Positions 10,903 through 21,489 of a DNA stretch of 64,000 nucleotides are shown piece after piece (position 1 is the first letter of the stretch; the number at the start of each line of letters is the position of its first letter). Source of the stretch: Lycorma delicatula (lineage: Eukaryota > Arthropoda > Insecta > Hemiptera > Fulgoridae); the NCBI RefSeq assembly GCF_047948215.1, contig NC_134461.1, forward strand, positions 83,972,103-84,036,102, read 5' to 3'. The translations under genes were made by a program, and so were the position numbers. The notes under the pieces were generated by a model. That model was not told the origin of the DNA and did not search any database. It worked only from the letters and a program-made list of their open reading frames with translations.

Positions 10903-11554
10903 ACTTCCTTGTATGCCTATTAAATTACATACACACATTTTTTTAAAAACGAAAAGTACATAAAATTTTATTTTATTAAAACTTCTGATTTTATTAATTG
11001 TTATTATTGAATTATTATTTCTTGTAAAACTTTTTTTACAATCAGAGTTTAATAATTATTAATAAATGAATATATTTAAATTAAAAAAAAAAGTTAAAAA
11101 AAGGAGATGAAGCTGGATTGAACCGATATTCCTTCCCCTTGTAAGAACCAAATATTTCATTAATTAAAATTTGATATGGCTATAACTCTGGAAGTAATGA
11201 AAATAAATTCTACTTATCGTTTAAAATCTTATCGTTGAGGGTTTACTACTGCAGTTAAGAAAAAGTCCAAGATCCAATTTTCTGGGGATTTTGGGCTTTT
11301 TTGTATATTTTTGGTCCAGTCGATTGCAATCAAAAGGGGTGGTGCACAACTCGATGTTACAATAGTCCTAAATCCAAACGTTCAACATCCTACGGTTAAC
11401 CGTTTTTTATTTATTCGAGATACATACGTACGTATATACAGATGTCACACCGAAACTTGTCAAAATGGATTCAGGGATGGCCAAAATCGATATTTCAGTT
11501 AAAAAATCTGAAGACCGAAATTTTTTGCCATCACAATACTTCGTACAAGGAAGT
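10903..11554 (-). mobile_element. TIR-1 element, inverted orientation
   Basis: It starts at ACTTCCTTGTATG and ends at CGTACAAGGAAGT. The internal landmarks of the family are present in reverse order (ATTGAACCGATATTCC, AAAAGGGGTGGTGCACAACT, CAAAATGGATTCAGGGATGG). The upstream GACATCACAT matches the conserved flank of other copies. Confidence 0.78.
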
Positions 11555-11689
11555 AAAAAAGCAGATACGATTTCATACACTTTTCGATGATCACCTAATT
11601 TTATAGGTAGCAATAATTTAGATAGAGCTATAGCGCCAGAAGGGAAAGTATTGCATAAACTGCATGTACCCAATTTAGGCATATGAAAT

Positions 11690-12050
11690 TTTCATCGGAT
11701 CTAGACGTCTTCACGCCTAAGGAATCCAAAAAATCGGATGGAAATTTTCTGAACGTTAAAGTTCGTATGTACGTGTGTGTTCGGTGTTGGCCTCTAAATC
11801 ATCTTATATCTCCAGAACTACTTGACTGATTTTGACCAAATTTGGTCAGATTATGTCTATATATGGGGCATTGATACCATTAAATTTTCAACTTATAAGA
11901 TCAAGCGGTTGAGGTGTAGAGCAAGTTCACCCTCAGTATCTCGGGATTTCAGCTAATTAAGTTCATATTTTTCTTAGGCACATTTGTTAACAATTAAAAC
12001 ATAATAGTATTTTGAAAAGTCGCACCCCACCCCAAAAAAATGCTGTATGT
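11690..12050 (+). repeat. Repeat M, single type in window (two copies by duplication)
   Basis: It contains ACTACTTGACTGATTTTGAC followed by CAAATTTGGTCAG, a phrase style common in insect interspersed repeats, and CCTCAGTATCTCGGGATTTC, which echoes the CAGTATCTCCAGGGG of repeat D. Non-coding. Boundaries are approximate. Confidence 0.45.
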
Positions 12051-12162
12051 AAACTTTGAAGCTTTGTTGTGATCGCTATGATGGTATTTTTTTTCATTGT
12101 GGTTTCTTCTATTGTCATCTAATTAGCGCATATAAATTATTAATCTAGTAAATTTTATTTCC

Positions 12163-12312
12163 TTTTTTAACCTCCGAGTCCACCGATAGGTATTACTTCA
12201 GGGATTAGGTGAATGATTTGTAGCGTATGTGAAAATGCCATGCCTGACCGTGATTCGAACCCGGGACCTCCGAATGAAAGGCCGAGACGCTATCACTTGC
12301 GCCATTGAGGCC
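12163..12312 (-). mobile_element. SINE-A, full length
   Basis: Minus-strand order: GGCCTCAATGGCGCAAGTG (box A region), CCGGGTTCGAATCACGG (box B), CATGGCATTTTCAC, then the shortened tail TGAAGTAATACCTATCGGTG and GGAGGTTAAAAAAGG. Confidence 0.85.
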
Positions 12313-12549
12313 ATCAATCTTTCCTACGGCTTTATACAATTAATAAAAAACGAATATGTTTGAAGTCGGTTGCATAAATCGATGCAGATGTTCAAAGTTC
12401 TAAAAGCGTCAACTAACCAAACTGTCCAAATACAATACCAGCCTCTTGCGGTAGTTTGTTAAAAATAAATAACAATAGAAAAAAAAAATTTTTTTAATTA
12501 AATTAAGCTTGAAACTTGTACGTGGGTTATTGAAATGTGGACTATTTTT

Positions 12550-12635
12550 AGCGTATAAAAAATTCCTGTCCGGGATTCGAATCCGGGACCTCTGGATGAA
12601 AGGCTGAGACGCTACCACTCTACCATGGAGATCGA
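12550..12635 (-). mobile_element. SINE-A, head only
   Basis: Only the tRNA-like head and the start of the body remain: GTAGAGTGGTAGCGTCTCAG (box A region), then CCCGGATTCGAATCCCGGAC (box B intact in this copy). The 3' tail is absent. Confidence 0.75.
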
Positions 12636-13168
12636 CTAATTATATTTGTTTCGTTCATCACTCAAAATATATTACAAATTCATTTTTTTCTTGATTTATT
12701 GATACTTTTTTCCGTATACGAGCCTTATTTAGAATCTTTATTTTTTCTATTTGAAATTAATGAAATTATTTCTATATTTGCACACCTCTTATAAATAAAT
12801 AATTACTGTAATTATTGTTATTTAATATCATAACCTCTTTAACCTAGTATGATTACTTATCATTTATATGAAAAATTACATTTTTTTAACCAATACACGG
12901 AACGCCGTTTAAATATTTATTATACGAAGTGCTAATTTATTAATGAATTATGTTTTATAGACGTAAAAGTTAATTTAAGTATATTGTGGAAATACGTTCC
13001 GAGATTTTTCTAAATTTTGAATAACAGTGAAACATCACGAAAATGATTCTAATTTAATTGAATTGTGCATTATTTTTTTAAATTCTCATTTGAATTTGGA
13101 GTCGATAGGATAAATTATTTTTACATTTTTTCAACGACCAGTAAAAATTTATCAATAACTTTTTAATT
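12636..13168. other. AT-rich stretch, nothing recognised
   Basis: No supportable gene or repeat. Confidence 0.55.
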
Positions 13169-13212
13169 AGGGTTCGAATCCCGGTCAGGCACGGTATTTT
13201 ACGTACGCTACA
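13169..13212 (+). mobile_element. SINE-A fragment around box B
   Basis: GGTTCGAATCCCGGTCAGGC and ACGCTAC match the middle of SINE-A. Both ends are missing. Confidence 0.6.
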
Positions 13213-13726
13213 TTTCCATATCCCACGCACAAGCTTCAAGCTTACGTGACGATATCATCAAGCAAAAAAAAATTAATTATACAAAATGTTTATTAGTTTG
13301 AAAATTTTTATTTGTTGTTTAGTATAATTTTTCTTTATAACATTTAAACAAAGCAGATTACATTTTCATTCACTTTTCGTTGATAACCTCATTTGATAAA
13401 TTTCTAATATTTTAAGTCCTCTTACAACGAAGTAATACCAGTAATCATTGTGAAATTTGTCGAGTATAAATTTTTAAATTCCATATTTTCATATGCAGAG
13501 CGATCACAAGATTGCAACCTCTTTTAATTTTCAGTAAATGAAAAATTAATCATTAATTTAATTTAATTTCAAGACATAAAAAAAATAATTAAATCGAAAT
13601 CAAATTATTTATTAAAAAGTAAAATGACAGCGGTCTAAATAATTTTCCAAAATATCATTAATTTTATTAAATTGAAAAAAATAAATATAATACCAAATTG
13701 AAATTAAATATTTACGTATTATTTTA

Positions 13727-14000
13727 TCGTGGCGGAGTGGTAGCGTTTTTGCCTTTCATCCAAGGTTTTGGGTACAAGTCTTAGTTAGGCAAGGGATAGT
13801 TTTACCTGCTGCAAAAAACGCATTTATTATCTCATCCAACCAAAATAAAATGAAAAAGATGGATAAGTATTGCTTGAATTTTCCGGCCACGGCGATGAAA
13901 TGTAACATTTATGAAAGTTGGCATTTTGACACGCGCTACAAATCACTCATCTCATCCTCTGAAGCAATGTCTAACTTTGGTCCCGAAGGTTAAAAAAAAA
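13727..14000 (+). mobile_element. SINE-A with an enlarged middle
   Basis: The head TCGTGGCGGAGTGGTAGCG and the tail CATCCTCTGAAGCAATG then GAAGGTTAAAAAAAA are both readable. They are about 190 bp apart instead of about 60, with unrelated sequence around 13800-13920. This is either an insertion within the SINE or two SINE pieces next to each other. Box B is degraded (GGTACAAGTCTTAG). Confidence 0.7.
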
Positions 14001-14542
14001 ACTGTTATGAAAAATAATGCGTCTCATTTTAGATCCGAATTATAATATTGGTACCAAAGCTACTTTAAATTTGAAGAGTCTTTTAAGCTCAACTAATGTT
14101 TTCTTTAAATCTAAAATCCCTTTCAGTAAAAGCTAAAAAAAAAAATAAACATTTTAAAAAACCTGCATTTGGATACCTCAAATGCCCTTCGCATTTCTGG
14201 AACTACCAAGAAATGTCTAAAAAAAAAAACTTAATTTAAATTAACTTTAGACATTTCTTGATAGCTCTATATATGAATATAAACTTTCAAAAAAATTTTG
14301 AAAAATATCTAAACCGAAGGGAAATAAAACAAACGAGCAAAAACATAATTATATTTCAATTTTAAGAGGTGGGGGTTGATATTTTGAAAAAAAAATTAAT
14401 TATTTCTATGTGCATTGTACTAAAAAAAAAAATGTTTAAAGTTTTCTCTAAAATGTCTGAAGAAAATAAAAATAAAATAGGATTTTCGCGATATTTTCTC
14501 TCCCCCTTATCGAATTGTGAAAAGCGTTAATATGATCAATGT
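14001..14542 (+). repeat. Repeat J copy, cut by the N gap
   Basis: It matches, in reverse, 51600-52200 (shared TTTAGAGAAAAC-like, TCTTAAAATT and GAAAGTTTATAT blocks). It holds a short hairpin: AAGAAATGTCTAAA near 14208 pairs with TTTAGACATTTCTT near 14247. In copy B the repeat continues past this point. Confidence 0.6.
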
Positions 14543-14642
14543 NNNNNNNNNNNNNNNNNNNNNNNNNNNNNNNNNNNNNNNNNNNNNNNNNNNNNNNNNN
14601 NNNNNNNNNNNNNNNNNNNNNNNNNNNNNNNNNNNNNNNNNN
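14543..14642. other. Assembly gap (100 N)
   Basis: Exactly 100 N, the usual placeholder for a gap of unknown size. The base before the gap matches copy B at 36513. The bases after it do not match what follows in copy B, so the join is uncertain. Confidence 0.99.
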
Positions 14643-14649
14643 AAATGGT

Positions 14650-14970
14650 AGAAGGTTAGACTTCTAGAAAAGCGGCTAAAATGAGATTTAAAATATCCTT
14701 CGAGAAAAAACTGAATTTATCAATTTTTAAAAACGCATCGAAAAGTTTAGAAATCAGTGGTCAGAATATTGAAAAAATAAAACATTTTAAATACGTAGAA
14801 GAATGGATGAATTGGAACGCACTGGAAATATACAGAAAATTGAACTCGCTTTCCAATTTATTAAAGACAAATGCAATAAAAAAAAAATTTTCTTGGAACG
14901 CTAAAATTAAATATTATAAGGGAGTAGTAAAAAACTGGAAGTCTTTAATACAGCGGAAATGTCACCAATG
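14650..14970 (+). pseudogene. LINE reverse-transcriptase C-terminal fragment
   Basis: An open frame from 14681 reads GQNIEKIKHFKYVEEWMNWN, the counterpart of the FKYLGEWI block that follows the RT palm in many LINEs. In another frame comes KIELAFQFIKDKCNKKK, and then, back in the first frame, FSWNAKIKYYKGVVK, the counterpart of the ISWNAKIRHYKTVIKP block. The switch of frame and back shows decay. It appears to belong to the same group as the relic at 350-1860. Its 5' part would lie in or beyond the gap. Confidence 0.7.
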
Positions 14971-15138
14971 AAACATAGAAATAATGACTAATTTAAAAAA
15001 GAAATAAATAAAAATCAACAGGAAAATATTAGATCCCAAATAAAACAAAACATAAACTTTAACTAATAATAAATATCTATACAAAAAATATAAAAAATTT
15101 CAGACACGTGAGGAAAGGAAGAATTAATTTCTGTAGTC

Positions 15139-15440
15139 CCTTCGCGAAAGAGTTAATCTCATCTCTTCGCGAAAAAGACCGAGCCCGGTGTGAGTGCCCT
15201 GCACAGGGTGCTTTCACTAGAGGTATTGGCGTCAAGACCGAGTCCCGGCTTCCGGGGTGGGGTCCAGGAACGTCATAGTCAGGCTTGGATACCACACCCT
15301 AGGGTTTAGAGGCAGGCGGTGAAAAGATCTAACCGGCGGGCTAACCTGTCAGACTGGATGGGAAGGCCCGTTTGAGTAGACAACCCCCTGGGCTGTACTT
15401 TGCTTTGTTGTAGATCCGGCTCGGGGGTAGGGTGAAAAAA
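15139..15440 (+). mobile_element. GC-rich retroposon G with flanking target copies
   Basis: A 302-bp block, far richer in GC than its surroundings, ends in an A run and is flanked by AATTTCTGTAGTC (15126-15138) and AATCTCTGTAGTC (15441-15453). It shares GACCGAGTCCCGGCTT-like, GGAACGTCATAG-like and TTTAGAGGCAG blocks with 40030-40244. Target duplication plus an A tail indicate retroposition. No coding sequence was found, so it is a SINE-like or truncated LINE element. Confidence 0.75.
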
Positions 15441-15453
15441 AATCTCTGTAGTC

Positions 15454-15597
15454 CCTCCCTGGCGCGAGTGGTAGCCTTTCATCCGGAGGTCCCGGGTTTG
15501 AATACCGGTCACACATGGCATTTTCATACGCTACAAAAATTGTCATTCTTCTCATCCTCTGAAGTAATACCTAACGGTGGTTCTGGAGGTTAAAAAA
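15454..15597 (+). mobile_element. SINE-A, inserted beside element G
   Basis: The order is CTGGCGCGAGTGGTAGCC (box A region), CCGGGTTTGAATACCGG (box B with one change), CATGGCATTTTCATACGCTAC and CATCCTCTGAAGTAATACC, then GGAGGTTAAAAAAAA. It is flanked by AATCTCTGTAGTC (15441-15453) and AATTTCTGTAGTC (15598-15610). Confidence 0.9.
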
Positions 15598-15646
15598 AAT
15601 TTCTGTAGTCATTTCTCCAGAATAAATAACAACAGATGTACAAAAC

Positions 15647-15766
15647 ATAAGCTATAAGGGTAATAAACAGCGGTTTGCCGTAGCATTGTTGTTACCTTTT
15701 ATTGTAGGGATTACGGCGGCCCAGCAATGCTACAGCAAACCGCTGTTTATTACCCTTATAGCTTAT
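15647..15766. repeat. Near-perfect hairpin, 42-bp arms and 36-base loop
   Basis: The arms 15647-15688 and 15725-15766 are reverse complements with a single mismatch at the 33rd base. On the minus strand the mismatch would be a G-U wobble. Each arm carries AATAAACAGCGGTTTGC or its complement. It could be a tiny MITE or a precursor of small RNAs. No other copy was noticed in the window. Confidence 0.9.
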
Positions 15767-16247
15767 CGTTAACACTTGTTTGAAGGTATTTCCCGATTTC
15801 ACCTTTTCTCGATTTATTTATTTATTTATATTTCAGACATCAATATTCTTCTTGTTTTCTTTTTTTTTTATATAATTTTCAGAAATTCATGTTCTGTATA
15901 ACATTTCCAATACATATCAAAAAATCATATGGTTGACAGTCAAAAAACTTTTAACTTTAATCGTTAATAATTAATTAACGCTATCCGATAAAATCTTTTT
16001 TCAAACGGGTTTTTTCTCTTCGCGATTTACTCTATACAACCGTTGTCATCTCAGTTTTAGGAGAAAATCTATGTATCACTGTGTTATAAGTATTTTTCAC
16101 TAAAAAATTACCATTCCTTAATCAGGATGCCATCAAAAACTGTTAACATGAACTAAATAAAATGACAATCATTTGTGTTTTAAAATTGTTAGTGATGTAT
16201 AGTTTCATCTTTTTTTTATATTTTCTTATGTTGATATTTTACGATCT
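15767..16247. other. AT-rich stretch, nothing recognised
   Basis: No gene or named repeat was recognised. Confidence 0.5.
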
Positions 16248-16345
16248 TCGTGGAGGAATGGTAGCGTCTCTGCCTTTCTTCCGAAGATTTAGTGTTCCAA
16301 TCCCGGTCAGAAATGACATCTTATCACACGTTAAAAAAAAATTAT
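16248..16345 (+). mobile_element. SINE-A, degenerate
   Basis: CGTGGAGGAATGGTAGCGTC and GTTCCAATCCCGGTCAG match the head with a damaged box B. The tail is reduced to TCTTATCACACGTTAAAAAA. Confidence 0.6.
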
Positions 16346-16489
16346 TTCATTATCATCCATCGGCAGATGTTGCAGGGTTCTAGCTTGAATAAAACAGAAT
16401 ATAGTTTTAATTACTACTGAGCTTTTTCTCTTTGAAGTCAGTTATAGATGTTAAGCACTATTCATTGTTCCGAGGAAGGAGAATTTAGA

Positions 16490-17045
16490 TATTGAATTTT
16501 CAGAAAAAAAAAACTAACGCAAAGTTGTAATACTTTCTTGGGGCTGGTTATTTATTCATATATAATGGAAAAATAATGATACATGAAAAAAGTTACCTAT
16601 GATTTAATTTTTTGGAGTGGGGATAATATACGATGAAGGCTTATTGTAAAATTATCATTATATACTAAAAAACATCTTTATAAATTCTAAAAATCGGTAT
16701 TTTTTTATTTTGTTCTGATCCTTCACTTTCAAAATCGCTTTTTATGATTTTTACCGATTTTTAAATGTATACTACATTAACTAGAAGAAACCACAAAAAT
16801 CCTCTAAAAAATATACAACTAATAAAAAGTTACCTAAGATTTATTTTTTCGGGGTGGGTGGAATATGTTGAATTTTTATTGTAATATTATTAAAAGTTTA
16901 AATAAACTAAAAAAAAGTTTAAAAAAATTCAAAAGATCGATATTGCTAAACTTTGATCTGCTCCCCCACCTCAATATTGCTCCCAAAGTTTTATTTTTGG
17001 GTCATTTATATTACTACTATGTCTTTTTTTTATCTTTAATTTTTT
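16490..17045 (-). repeat. Repeat D fragment, minus orientation
   Basis: CCCCCACCTCAATATTGCTC followed by CCAAAGTTTTATTTTTGGG is the reverse of the D landmark around GGGAGCAATATTGGAGGTGG. The D-like GTAATACTTTCTTGG and TATTTATTCATAT lie at the other end. Confidence 0.55.
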
Positions 17046-17391
17046 AGTTTATATTTATTTAAAAAAGGATCCTGTAAAAATATGGATAATTATAGATAAA
17101 TTACCAGATGAACTACTTAGAGATTTATCTGTATTTTCATGTGTAATTATAATTATTATCTTCAATTAAAAACAATTAAACGAAAATTATTTAATTGTGA
17201 GGAAATCTACGTATCAATACGGACGTGAAGAGCAGTTAAGAAATTTTAATTTTGTTAAAATGAAATCGGACCGAATTTTTGCGATACTAATCTTTTGTGT
17301 TTTATTATAATATACTCAAAAATTACTAGATACAGTTCCAAAATCTGTTTTATAAATTTTTTCATACCGAAAAACCATATGTAACCACAGG
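17046..17391. other. AT-rich stretch, nothing recognised
   Basis: Nothing supportable. Confidence 0.5.
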
Positions 17392-17421
17392 TCTCCGGTT
17401 CAAATCCGGCCCGGGGACCAA
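17392..17421 (+). repeat. tRNA 3'-half-like fragment
   Basis: CTCCGGTTCAAATCCGG looks like a T arm with a box B sequence, followed by CCCGGGGACCA resembling the 3' acceptor strand plus CCA. No matching 5' acceptor strand or D arm lies upstream, so this is a fragment or a SINE remnant and not a tRNA gene. Confidence 0.4.
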
Positions 17422-17837
17422 CAAATGTTTGCACACCCTATAGCGGACGCAAAACCACTAGATTCTGTATCACGAGTGATATTAACCATTATTCAAAAAT
17501 ATAATTTTAATTATTATTCATTGCTTAGCAACAAAACCAAATAGCTGTTTCAACTGATTTAACAGAGTTTTCATTTTGATGTTTGAATACGTAGTTTAAA
17601 AAATATAAATCAATAAACAAAACTATTAAATTTATCCTTTTAATCTAAATACCATTTCAGGTTCCATGTTTATATGATTTCTGCTTTATTTTCAAATTAA
17701 GAACATACCCTGAATCTATTTCATATAATTAATTATTTTTCATCGGTTTTCCTGGTAGCGTAATTTCAATATTTCATAACCGGAGAAAACAATTATTCTT
17801 ATAATTTTTAGAATATCTCATTTTTGGTTCTTATTTT
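17422..17837. other. AT-rich stretch, nothing recognised
   Basis: Nothing supportable. Confidence 0.5.
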
Positions 17838-18262
17838 TTTCAGTCATTTGACTGGTTTGATCCAGCTTTCCAAGATTCCCTGCCTAGTACCACTAGTTTC
17901 ATTTCGGTATACACCCGACATCCCTAACAATTTGTTTTACATATTCCAAACCTTGCCTGCCTGCGCAATTTTTCTCATCTACCTGTCCCTCCAATATCAA
18001 AGCGACTATTCCAGGATATCTTAAGATTTGGCCTATAAGTCTGTTTCTTCTTTTAACTATATTTTTCTGAATGTTTCTTTCTTCATCAATTTGCCGCAAC
18101 ACCTCTTCATTTGTTATTTTATCTACCCATCTGATTTTTAACATACGTCTATAACACCACATTTCAAAAGCTTCTAATCTTTTCTTCTCAGGTACTCCGA
18201 TCGTCCAGGTTTCACTTACATCAAAGCTACGCTCCAAACATATACTTTTGAAAATGTTTTCC
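17838..18262 (-). pseudogene. RTE-like LINE C-terminal fragment
   Basis: The minus-strand frame from 18237 reads SETWTIGVPEKKRLEAFEMW, CYRRMLKIRWVDKITNEEVL and RNRLIGQILRYPGIVALILE. These are the blocks that close the reverse transcriptase of RTE-clade LINEs, where an aromatic WCYRRML-W motif is typical. About 112 residues are open before a stop, so only the last part of a protein of about 1000 residues is present. A T run (A tail on the minus strand) precedes CAGTCATTTGACTGG at 17842, as in the copy at 42213, marking the 3' end. It is 5'-truncated. A target duplication was not resolved. Confidence 0.85.
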
Positions 18263-18703
18263 TGACCTTTAAATTAATTTTTCATGTAAGAAAATTATAT
18301 TTCTGTCTGAAAGCTCTTTTCTTTTTCTTTTTTTAATTGTAAAATAAACATGCAATCGTGTACTGAGATTAATGTAAAATGGTGGTCTTATGTTTGCCAA
18401 ATTTTTAGAAAATTGACCACCAATTTTTACCGATAAATTGCCCAATATATACGAGACTGTATAGAATTTAATCAAGTCAGTATAACCAGTCAAAAGTAAT
18501 TAAGCTTCGAACACGTCAACACAAGTCCATAAGTACATACGAACATTACCCTCACATTTTTTTGGGGAAGTCTGTATGTCATGAAGCATCGAGAAATGCA
18601 AAAGAAAACTCATGCATATTTGTGCGCAAAACCGACTTTTTATTTCTGACGCCCTCACAGATATATTTTGCAGCCAGAAACGCAGTGATTTTCAGAGTAT
18701 TAC
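18263..18703. other. Non-coding stretch, possible D remnant
   Basis: GCCCAATATATACGAGACTG near 18440 faintly resembles the reverse of repeat D's GAGACTCGTGTATATGGGGC. Nothing else was recognised. Confidence 0.4.
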
Positions 18704-19010
18704 GGACTACACACGTTCGATTAAACACTAGACTTTACATACAAGCGTCAAGTTTAAATTCGTTCACTACTGTGACACACTGCATAAGCACGTTTGAAAA
18801 GTACACCAGCATACAGTCAACATAACCTCAAATATTTTTTCTTCCTTAAATTGAGCATAACTCAAGAATAACTCGACCATCTTCATCAAATTTTCATATG
18901 CACAACTTCAGATACAACTACTACAACATATCTAAATTTTCATTAAAATTGATCAAGTATTTGGGAGCTTTTCGAGTCACAAAGGTTTATACATAGGCGT
19001 GTATATCGTA
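18704..19010 (+). repeat. Repeat C copy
   Basis: CAAGCGTCAAGTTTAAATTC, AGTCAACATAACCTCAAA, AACTCGACCATCTTCATCAA, CAACTTCAGATACAACTACT and TACATAGGC follow the order of 9992-10256. Confidence 0.7.
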
Positions 19011-19129
19011 TGTATAAAGAAACCCCATTTTAAGTGAATGGCATTATCGTACTCCTCATACCTCAAAATTAATTTTTTCTACTTCCACCATGCAACCGAA
19101 AGTAATACCCAACCTTTCTTGAAAAGTCG

Positions 19130-19260
19130 GTAAAAAAAGTCCCTACCCCATTTTTTGACTGATTATCATACTTTCCTTCTCGCAGCAGAGCTCTAGAACT
19201 GTGATGGTAGAAAAAGTGTTAGTTTTTTAACGCGAAAAAGAAAAATTATTGCTCAACTTT
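19130..19260 (-). repeat. Repeat D 5'-end fragment, minus orientation
   Basis: TACCCCATTTTTTGACTGAT and the AGCTCTAGA block are the reverse of the D start seen at 62705-62770. Confidence 0.55.
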
Positions 19261-19799
19261 GATGTGGCTTTGCTTTTTAGTGATCTTTAAAATATTGGCT
19301 GAATTCCGTTAAGAGCAGGAGATATTTTTATTTTATTTTTATAAAGCAGATTTCCGTTACAAAAGTTATAATAAATTAGTATTTAATATTGCTATCAAGA
19401 CAAAACATTTTTATTGTTAAAAAAATACGGTTAAGTAGAAAATATATACTGATAATATTATGAATCATTTCATTGTATTAGTTAAATTCTTTATTTATTT
19501 ATCTACTTGAATTGTCTACGATAGACCGAAGTTCAATCGCAGTTGACATTATTTAATATATTTATTGACATAATTTTACAAATTTACAATAGAATCTGCA
19601 GTTACAAGTTTTTCGTGTAAAATATGATTTTCATCTCAGATCATGGTTTTGTAATTTTCTCTTTCTTATGTATGAATTATTACTTAAAATTTCTGTTATT
19701 GATGTTAATTTATTTAAAACGAAAAAGGTAAATGATAGAATACCTAATTAGGTTAAAAAAAAGTAAATCAAAACAAAGAATTTATATAGTTAAAAAAAT
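19261..19799. other. AT-rich stretch, nothing recognised
   Basis: Nothing supportable. Confidence 0.5.
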
Positions 19800-20450
19800 C
19801 TTCCTTGTACGCCTATTAAATTACATATACACATTTAAAAAAAAAATAAAAGTACATAACATTTTATTTCATTAATAACTCTTAATATTTTTTTTATTTT
19901 ATTGTTATTATTGAATTATTTATTGTAATTTTTTTTTACAATCAGAGGTTAATTATTAATAAATTAATATATTTAAATTTAAAAAAAGAGATGAAGTCTG
20001 ATTCGAACCGATGTGCCTTCCCCTTGTAAGATTAAACATTTCATTGATTAAAATTTAATTTACCTATAACTCTGGAACCAATGAAAATAAGTACCACTTA
20101 TGATAAATCGTTGAAACGTTCTCAATGAGGGCTTATTACTGCACTTAAGAAAAAGTCCAAAATCCAAAAAATATCGATTCGGGCTCTTTTTGGACACTTT
20201 TGGTATAGTTGCAATCAAATGGGGAGGTGCACAACTAGATGTTACAACAGTCCTAAATCCAAAATTTCAATATCCTACGGCTAATCGTTCTTGAGTTATG
20301 CATTATATACACGTACATACGTACGTACAGACGTCACACCGAAATTAGCCAAAATTAATTCAGGGATGGTCAAAATGGATATTTCCGTCGAAATATGAAA
20401 ACAGAAATTTTTCACGATCACAATACTTCCTTTACTTCGTACATGGAAGT
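19800..20450 (-). mobile_element. TIR-1 element, left member of an inverted pair
   Basis: It runs from CTTCCTTGTACGCC to CGTACATGGAAGT with the full set of internal landmarks in reverse (GATTCGAACCGATGTGCC, GGGGAGGTGCACAACT, ATTCAGGGATGGTCAAAATG). It faces the copy at 20835. Confidence 0.8.
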
Positions 20451-20561
20451 AAAAGCTAGTCGTTTATACGGTATATTCCATTATTATAAACTATTGTAGA
20501 ATAATTTTTTTTTTAATGAAAGAGCGGTAATCAACAGTTATGGTCAATAGCTCGGTGGAAT

Positions 20562-20645
20562 ATGATAGCGTATGAAAAGATGCCATGCCTGACCGGGATT
20601 CGAACTCGGGACCTCCCCTCAAAATGTCGAGATGCTACCTACTGC
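20562..20645 (-). mobile_element. SINE-A head fragment
   Basis: The minus strand gives CCCGAGTTCGAATCCCGGTC (box B) and CAGGCATGGCATCTTTTCAT. It lies in the spacer between the two opposed TIR-1 elements. Confidence 0.75.
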
Positions 20646-20834
20646 AGATCCTTAAAATTAATTAATTTTAATTAATAAAAATTACATTTTTGTTAAATTA
20701 CCAAAAATCATAATAAAAGTAATTGAAACGTTTAATTAGAAATAAATTTATTGCTGCAGTTATTACAAAAACGACATGTAATATTTATATATAAATTCGT
20801 GTTGGCTTTAATAATGGGAAATATTAGTCTTTTT

Positions 20835-21489
20835 ACTTCCTTGTTCGAAGTAAAGGAAGCATTGTAAATGAAGCATGGCGAAAAATGGAAATATCCATTT
20901 TGACCATCCCTGAATCCATTTTGACCAGTTTCGGCGTGACGCCTGTACGTACGTATATGCGTATGTATATCACATAATTCAAAAACGATTAGCCGTAGAA
21001 TGTTGAAATTTTGGATTTAGGACTTTTGTGACGTCTAGTTGTGCACCTTCCCTTTTGGTTGCAATCGACTGAACCAAAAGTGTCTAAAAAAGCCCAAAAT
21101 CCAAACACTTTGAATTTTGGACTTTTTCTTAACTGCAGTAGTAAGCCCTCATTGATAGCTTTTCAACGTTATATCATAAGTGGTACTTTCATCGGTTCTA
21201 AAGTTATAGCCGAATAAAATTTTAATTAATGAAATATTTGGATCTTACAATGGGAAGGCACATCGGTTCGAATCAGACTTCGTCTCATTTTTTTAATTTT
21301 TTTTTTTAAATTTAAATATATTAATTCATTATTAATTATTAATCTCCGTTTGTAAAAAGGTTTTACGATAAATAATAACAAAAAAAGAAATATGAAAAAA
21401 TATCAGAAGTTATTAATGAAATAAAATTGTATGTATTTTTCATTTAAAAAATAATGCGTATATGTAATTTAATCGGCGTACAAGGAAGT
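20835..21489 (+). mobile_element. TIR-1 element, right member of an inverted pair
   Basis: It runs from ACTTCCTTGTTCG to CGTACAAGGAAGT, 655 bp. GGCACATCGGTTCGAATCAG and GCGTGACGCCTGTACGTACG are inside. The 3' flank GTGTGGTGTCCACATCAGAT is the best example of the conserved extension beyond the right inverted repeat. Confidence 0.82.

Larger units (their letters stand above)
1..14542 (+). repeat. Segmental duplication, copy A (partner 22179-36513)
   Basis: The whole stretch recurs in the same orientation and order from 22179 to 36513, including every nested repeat. The left limit is unknown because the match already runs at base 1. The right limit is the N gap. Differences seen include single-base changes, homopolymer length changes, an indel of about 20 bp near 1610 (absent in B at 23781), a contracted T-rich run near 3270, and about 150 bp inside the mariner that only copy A keeps. 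Identity looks like about 99% by eye; it was not computed. Confidence 0.97.

Noticed and set aside
11311..11682. Overlapping open frames on both strands near 11.3-11.7 kb
   Set aside because: They fall within a TIR-1 element and its flank. They reflect the conserved repeat sequence, not a gene.
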